64,000 nt of DNA from NCBI RefSeq assembly GCF_000719475.1, contig NZ_JOGO01000004.1, positions 186,001 to 250,000 of the forward strand, read 5' to 3'. Source of the DNA: Streptomyces sp. NRRL F-5630. Lineage in GTDB: Bacteria; Actinomycetota; Actinomycetes; Streptomycetales; Streptomycetaceae. Shown here one piece after another: positions 60,697 to 64,000 of the stretch. The translations under genes were made by a program, and so were the position numbers. Every line of letters begins with the position of its first letter. Position 1 is the stretch's first letter. The notes under the pieces are model-generated. The model was not told the DNA's origin. It ran no database searches and saw only the letters and a program-made list of their open reading frames with translations.

Positions 60697-62099
60697 GCCG
60701 CCTCCTGGAAGTGGAAGAGGTGCGCGCCGGTGCGGCCCAGGCCGGTGAGCGCCGCGCGGGCGGCGTCGCTGCCGCTGCGCACGGCGCCCTCCATCGTGGC
60801 GGGCCAGCCGGTGTCGGTCCACGCCCCGGCGAGGTAGAGGCCGGGGGCTCGGGTGGTGTTGCCCGGCCGCAGCCCTTTGCCGCCGGGGGCCGGGTCGAAG
60901 GTCGCCGTGCGTTCCCTGGTGACGAAGAAGTCGCGGATCCCGGCGCCGCGCGCGGCGGGCAGGAGTCGCTCCAGTTCGGGCAGGTAGCGCGCGCGCAGCG
61001 TGCTGACGGGCGCGTCGATCTCCTCGCCGGCGGCCGACTGCGAGACCGCGAGGTACTGGCCGGGACCGGTGAGCCCGGAAGGGGCCGTGCGGTCGAAGAC
61101 CCATTGCACCGGGCTGCCGAGCGCGGCGAAGAAGGGCTGACGCAACACCTTGCGGTCGTAGACGACGTGGACGTTGAGGATGGGTGAGGTGCCGAGTGCG
61201 GTGAGCCGCTCGGGGTGGTCGAGTGCCCCGGCGGGCAGCAGGGAGTATGCCTCGTGCTGGGCCACGGCGAGCACGACGGTGTCGGCGTCGAGCACGCCGT
61301 CCTCGGTGCGTACCCGCCAGCCGCCCCCTTCGGCGGCCTCGACGGCGCTCACCCGGGCGCGCAGCCGGGTGGTGACGCCGGCTTTGTCGAGGGCGCGGCG
61401 GGCGAGGGTGTCGTGGAGTTCGCCGAGCGGGACGTGGGCCCAGCCGATGTCGGCGGCGCCCGGCTCGGTGAGCAGCCCGGTCCTGAAGACCTTGGCGGCG
61501 AGGGCGAGTGAGGCGTCGTCGGCGCGGGCGTTGAGTGTCGCGACACCGACGAGGTCCCACAGGGCCGCGATGGTGCGGGGGCTCTGCCCGTGTGCGCGCA
61601 GCCAGCTCCCGAAGTCGCGCCGGTCGAGCTCCGGGTCGGCGGGGTCGAGCTTGCGCAGCGCGAGCGCGGCGCGCGCGACGGACGCGCGTTCCCGCAGGCT
61701 CAGGTGGGGGTACGTGGCGAGGCCCCCGGCGAGGTGCAGGGGCACCGGGGCCTGGGTGCGCCGCAGTCGTCCCAGGCGCCAGGTGTCGGCGTCGAGCACG
61801 GGGACATCGAGCCGGTCCTGCACGGGGGCGAGGTGGGCGGCGTCGATGCGGTGCAGGAACTGCTGGTAGGCGGTGCAGCAGCGCAGGTAGACGTGCTGGC
61901 CGTTGTCTACGGTGAGGTCGCCGCGCCGGAAGGAGAAGGCGAGCCCGCCGAGGCGGGGCCTGCCCTCCAGAAGGCTGACGCGGACTCCCGCGTCGGCGAG
62001 CCCGAGCGCCGCGGTCACTCCGGCGAGTCCGCCGCCGATGACGACGGCATGTCCCGCGCCGCCGGTGGGGGTGGTGGCTGAATCGGCCTGTTCGGTCAT
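60693..62099 (-). CDS. hpnE: HpnE, hydroxysqualene/squalene-associated FAD desaturase
   Basis: FAD-dependent amine-oxidase-fold enzyme (468 aa) that reduces hydroxysqualene to squalene in the HpnC-HpnD-HpnE route. N-terminal VIGGGLAGVTAALGLADAG, then EGRPRLGG, and a C-terminal YLAGAWTDTGWPATMEGA motif for FAD binding. It is preceded by a 127-nt gap from hpnD and overlaps the prenyl synthase gene by 4 nt. Confidence 0.94.
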   Translation of the reverse strand: MTEQADSATTPTGGAGHAVVIGGGLAGVTAALGLADAGVRVSLLEGRPRLGGLAFSFRRGDLTVDNGQHVYLRCCTAYQQFLHRIDAAHLAPVQDRLDVPVLDADTWRLGRLRRTQAPVPLHLAGGLATYPHLSLRERASVARAALALRKLDPADPELDRRDFGSWLRAHGQSPRTIAALWDLVGVATLNARADDASLALAAKVFRTGLLTEPGAADIGWAHVPLGELHDTLARRALDKAGVTTRLRARVSAVEAAEGGGWRVRTEDGVLDADTVVLAVAQHEAYSLLPAGALDHPERLTALGTSPILNVHVVYDRKVLRQPFFAALGSPVQWVFDRTAPSGLTGPGQYLAVSQSAAGEEIDAPVSTLRARYLPELERLLPAARGAGIRDFFVTRERTATFDPAPGGKGLRPGNTTRAPGLYLAGAWTDTGWPATMEGAVRSGSDAARAALTGLGRTGAHLFHFQEAA

Positions 62100-62226
62100 G
62101 CGTCCTCCCTGCCTGCCCCCGGGGTGGTGGCGTGCGCAGTGAGGGACGCGGACCTCAGCCCGGAGGTTGCCCGGTCGTGACCGGATACGGGTGCTTTCGC
62201 GCGGCCCTGCCGCGGGGCCCTGCGGA

Positions 62227-63177
62227 TCATGCTTGTTCCCCGTCTCTCTGACGGGCCGCCGCCTTGGCATCGACCCCCGCGAGGCCGCGCACGGCGACGT
62301 ACGCCTTCTCACGGGCCGGCAGCGAGACCCGGCCGCGCAGGACGGCGTCGGGGTCCTGCTCGATGCGGTCCAGGAGGCGGTGGTAGATCCCGGCCATGGC
62401 CGAGACGCAGGCGCCGCCGCGCCGGTCGAGCAGGGGAAGCAGCTGGTAGCCCTCGTCGAAGAGCGCACGCGCGCGGCGCACCTCGAAGTGGACGAGGCCC
62501 GGGAAGTCCGCGCCCTCGGGCAGCGTCGCCGAGCCGAAGCCCGCGGAGCAACCGAATTTGTCGAGGTCCTCGGCGGGCAGGTAGGTGCGGCCGTTCTCGG
62601 CGTCCTCGCGCACGTCGCGCAGGATGTTGGTGAGCTGGAGCGCGAGGCCGAGCGTGTTGGCGTACTCGGGGGCGCGTACGCGGTCGCGCGCGCCGGGCCG
62701 GACACCGAAGATGCCGAGCGAGAGCCGTCCGATCGCCCCGGCGACGCAGCGGCAGTAGTCGGCGAGTTCCTCCCAGGTGCGGTAGACGCGGCCCTGTACG
62801 TCCATCAGGACGCCGTCGATCAGCTCGTCCAGGGCGCCGAGCGGCACCGGGAAGCGCCGGGCGGTGTCCGCGAGGGCGACGGCGACCGGGTCGGTGTCGT
62901 CCTCGGCCACGTCCTTGGTCCGCACCCGCTCCAGGAGCGCGCGGCACTCGTTCAGCCGACGGGTCTTCTCCTCCGGCGACAGCAGGCCGTCGCCGATGTC
63001 GTCCACGCGGCGTGAGAAGGCGTAGACGGCCGACATGGCGCGGCGCTTGTCGCCGGGCAGCAGGCGGATGCCGTAGGCGAAGTTCTTCGCCTCGGCCCCT
63101 GTGACGCTCTCGCAGTAGCCGTAGGCGGCGCTCACCGCCGCGGGCAGTACGCCCTGCTCCTTCATCGTCGGACTCAC
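62227..63177 (-). CDS. hpnD: HpnD, presqualene diphosphate synthase
   Basis: Joins two farnesyl diphosphates to presqualene diphosphate (316 aa). The two Asp-rich motifs are DDIGDG (about residues 59-64) and LRDVREDAENGRTYLP (about 187-202). The CESVTGAEAKNFAYGIRLLP segment at 22-41 is characteristic of HpnD. GTG at 63177 overlaps the hpnC stop (GTGA); an ATG at 63165 is an alternative start. Confidence 0.92.
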   Translation of the reverse strand: MSPTMKEQGVLPAAVSAAYGYCESVTGAEAKNFAYGIRLLPGDKRRAMSAVYAFSRRVDDIGDGLLSPEEKTRRLNECRALLERVRTKDVAEDDTDPVAVALADTARRFPVPLGALDELIDGVLMDVQGRVYRTWEELADYCRCVAGAIGRLSLGIFGVRPGARDRVRAPEYANTLGLALQLTNILRDVREDAENGRTYLPAEDLDKFGCSAGFGSATLPEGADFPGLVHFEVRRARALFDEGYQLLPLLDRRGGACVSAMAGIYHRLLDRIEQDPDAVLRGRVSLPAREKAYVAVRGLAGVDAKAAARQRDGEQA

Positions 63178-64000
63178 CCCTCTCCTCGCAGTACTGCTCC
63201 CATCTCGCGCAGCAGCCGGGCCTTGGTGGGCTTCGGCGTGGTGGCGAGTACGTCGTTGTCCGCCTCGGCGATCGCGGCGAGGGCCGCGCGGCCCCCGGCG
63301 ACGAAACCGGCGAGCAGGAGCCGGAGGCGACCGCGCACGCTCGCGACGAGGGGCAGTCCCTCGTCGAGCAGGGCGCGGGCGCGGTCGGCCTCGAAGGCGA
63401 TGAGGGCGCGGACCGGGGCGCTCGCGCGCGGGGCCGCGAGGTCCGCCTCGGTGACGTGAAAGCGCGTCATGTCCTCGGCGGGCAGGTAGACGCGGTCGCG
63501 CCGCAGGTCCTCGGCGACGTCCTGGAGGTGCTCGACGAGCTGGAGCCCGGTGCAGACGGCGTCCGAGCGGCGCAGGCGCTCGTCGCTCTCCGTCCCCGTC
63601 AGGCCGAGGACGAGGCGGCCCACCGGGTTGGCGGACAGCTCGCAGTAGGCGGCCAGTTCGTCCCAGGTGGCGTAGCGGCCGACCTTCTGGTCCTGCCGGT
63701 TGGCGCCGATGAGCGCCTCGAAGGGGTCGGGGACGAGGCCGCAGCGGCGCACGGTGGGCCGCAGGGCGCGCAGCAGGGGGTGGTGCGGGGTGCCGGTGGA
63801 GCGGAAGACGCGGGCGAGGTCGGTCTCCAGCGCGTCGAGGAGGACGAGGCGGTCCTCCGCCTGCTCCTCGGGGACGTCGAGGTAGCGGGCGTCGGCGCCG
63901 CCGGGGGCGAGGTCGCCGTCGCCGATGTCGTCGACGAGACGGGCGAAGCCGTAGACGGCCATGAGGTCGGCGCGCCAGGATTTGGGCACGAAGAAGGGCG
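63174..64000 (-). CDS. hpnC: HpnC, hydroxysqualene synthase (5' partial)
   Basis: Converts presqualene diphosphate to hydroxysqualene. The visible part (over 270 residues) holds the first Asp motif in GFARLVDDIGDGDLAP and the second in EHLQDVAEDLRRDRVYLP. The N-terminal part (an ENFP-type start is usual) lies outside the window: the frame stays open to the last base, where PFFVPKSWRADLMAVYGFAR begins. It is the first visible gene of the operon. Confidence 0.9.
   Translation of the reverse strand, partial: PFFVPKSWRADLMAVYGFARLVDDIGDGDLAPGGADARYLDVPEEQAEDRLVLLDALETDLARVFRSTGTPHHPLLRALRPTVRRCGLVPDPFEALIGANRQDQKVGRYATWDELAAYCELSANPVGRLVLGLTGTESDERLRRSDAVCTGLQLVEHLQDVAEDLRRDRVYLPAEDMTRFHVTEADLAAPRASAPVRALIAFEADRARALLDEGLPLVASVRGRLRLLLAGFVAGGRAALAAIAEADNDVLATTPKPTKARLLREMGAVLRGEG

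Overview
The window is high-GC actinobacterial DNA, almost certainly from a Streptomyces chromosome. The signs are GC-rich third codon positions, many GTG starts, an isorenieratene-type carotenoid cluster, a hopanoid operon, a cvn conservon and a LysM/M23 gene behind a c-di-AMP riboswitch. It holds several lipid and terpenoid loci separated by housekeeping genes and one decayed mobile region.

Layout. (1) 1-12.9 kb: two giant plus-strand genes of a polyunsaturated-fatty-acid-type iterative synthase. The first is KS-AT-ACP-KR-DH and is cut by the window start; the second is KS-CLF-AT-DH-DH. (2) 13.0-17.35 kb: a minus-strand operon of GntR regulator, ADP-ribosylglycohydrolase-family protein, NCS1 permease and PfkB kinase. 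It repeats the functional set of the poorly understood E. coli yegTUVW cluster. (3) 17.5-25.1 kb: the carotenoid cluster, crtY-crtU on plus and crtE-crtI-crtB plus a Rieske oxygenase gene on minus. (4) 25.2-36.9 kb: an accessory region with relics of an epoxide hydrolase, PobA, IS630 and Tn3 transposases, an AXE1 esterase and an integrase. It also has four intact divergent regulator/enzyme modules (LysR, MarR, AraC, MarR) and ends at tRNA-Pro(GGG), the likely attachment site. (5) 37.1-38.7 kb: a split transketolase behind a MerR/SoxR-type promoter. (6) 39.1-44.4 kb: an esterase and a conservon (cvnA-D plus a GAF gene). (7) 45.1-51.2 kb: a long-form GAPDH, an MBL hydrolase, an SGNH hydrolase, a riboswitch-controlled LysM/M23 endopeptidase and a tyrosine phosphatase. 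(8) 51.3-64.0 kb: the minus-strand hopanoid operon hpnC-hpnD-hpnE-prenyl synthase-shc-hpnG-hpnH-dxs-hpnO, followed by an XRE-cupin regulator and a small membrane protein; hpnC runs off the window end.

How the parts work together. dxs and the prenyl synthase supply farnesyl diphosphate. HpnC, HpnD and HpnE make squalene, Shc cyclises it, HpnH and HpnG attach and deadenylate the ribosyl side chain, and HpnO aminates it. CrtE, CrtB, CrtI, CrtY and CrtU give an aromatic carotenoid that the Rieske oxygenase could modify further.

The points I consider most worth following are the SoxR-like leaderless promoter of the transketolase, the complete Rieske oxygenase inside the crt cluster, the three tandem SD-plus-start repeats before the second synthase gene, the yeg-like operon, the integrase relic at tRNA-Pro, and the loss of ispG from the hopanoid operon with large stem-loops in its gaps.
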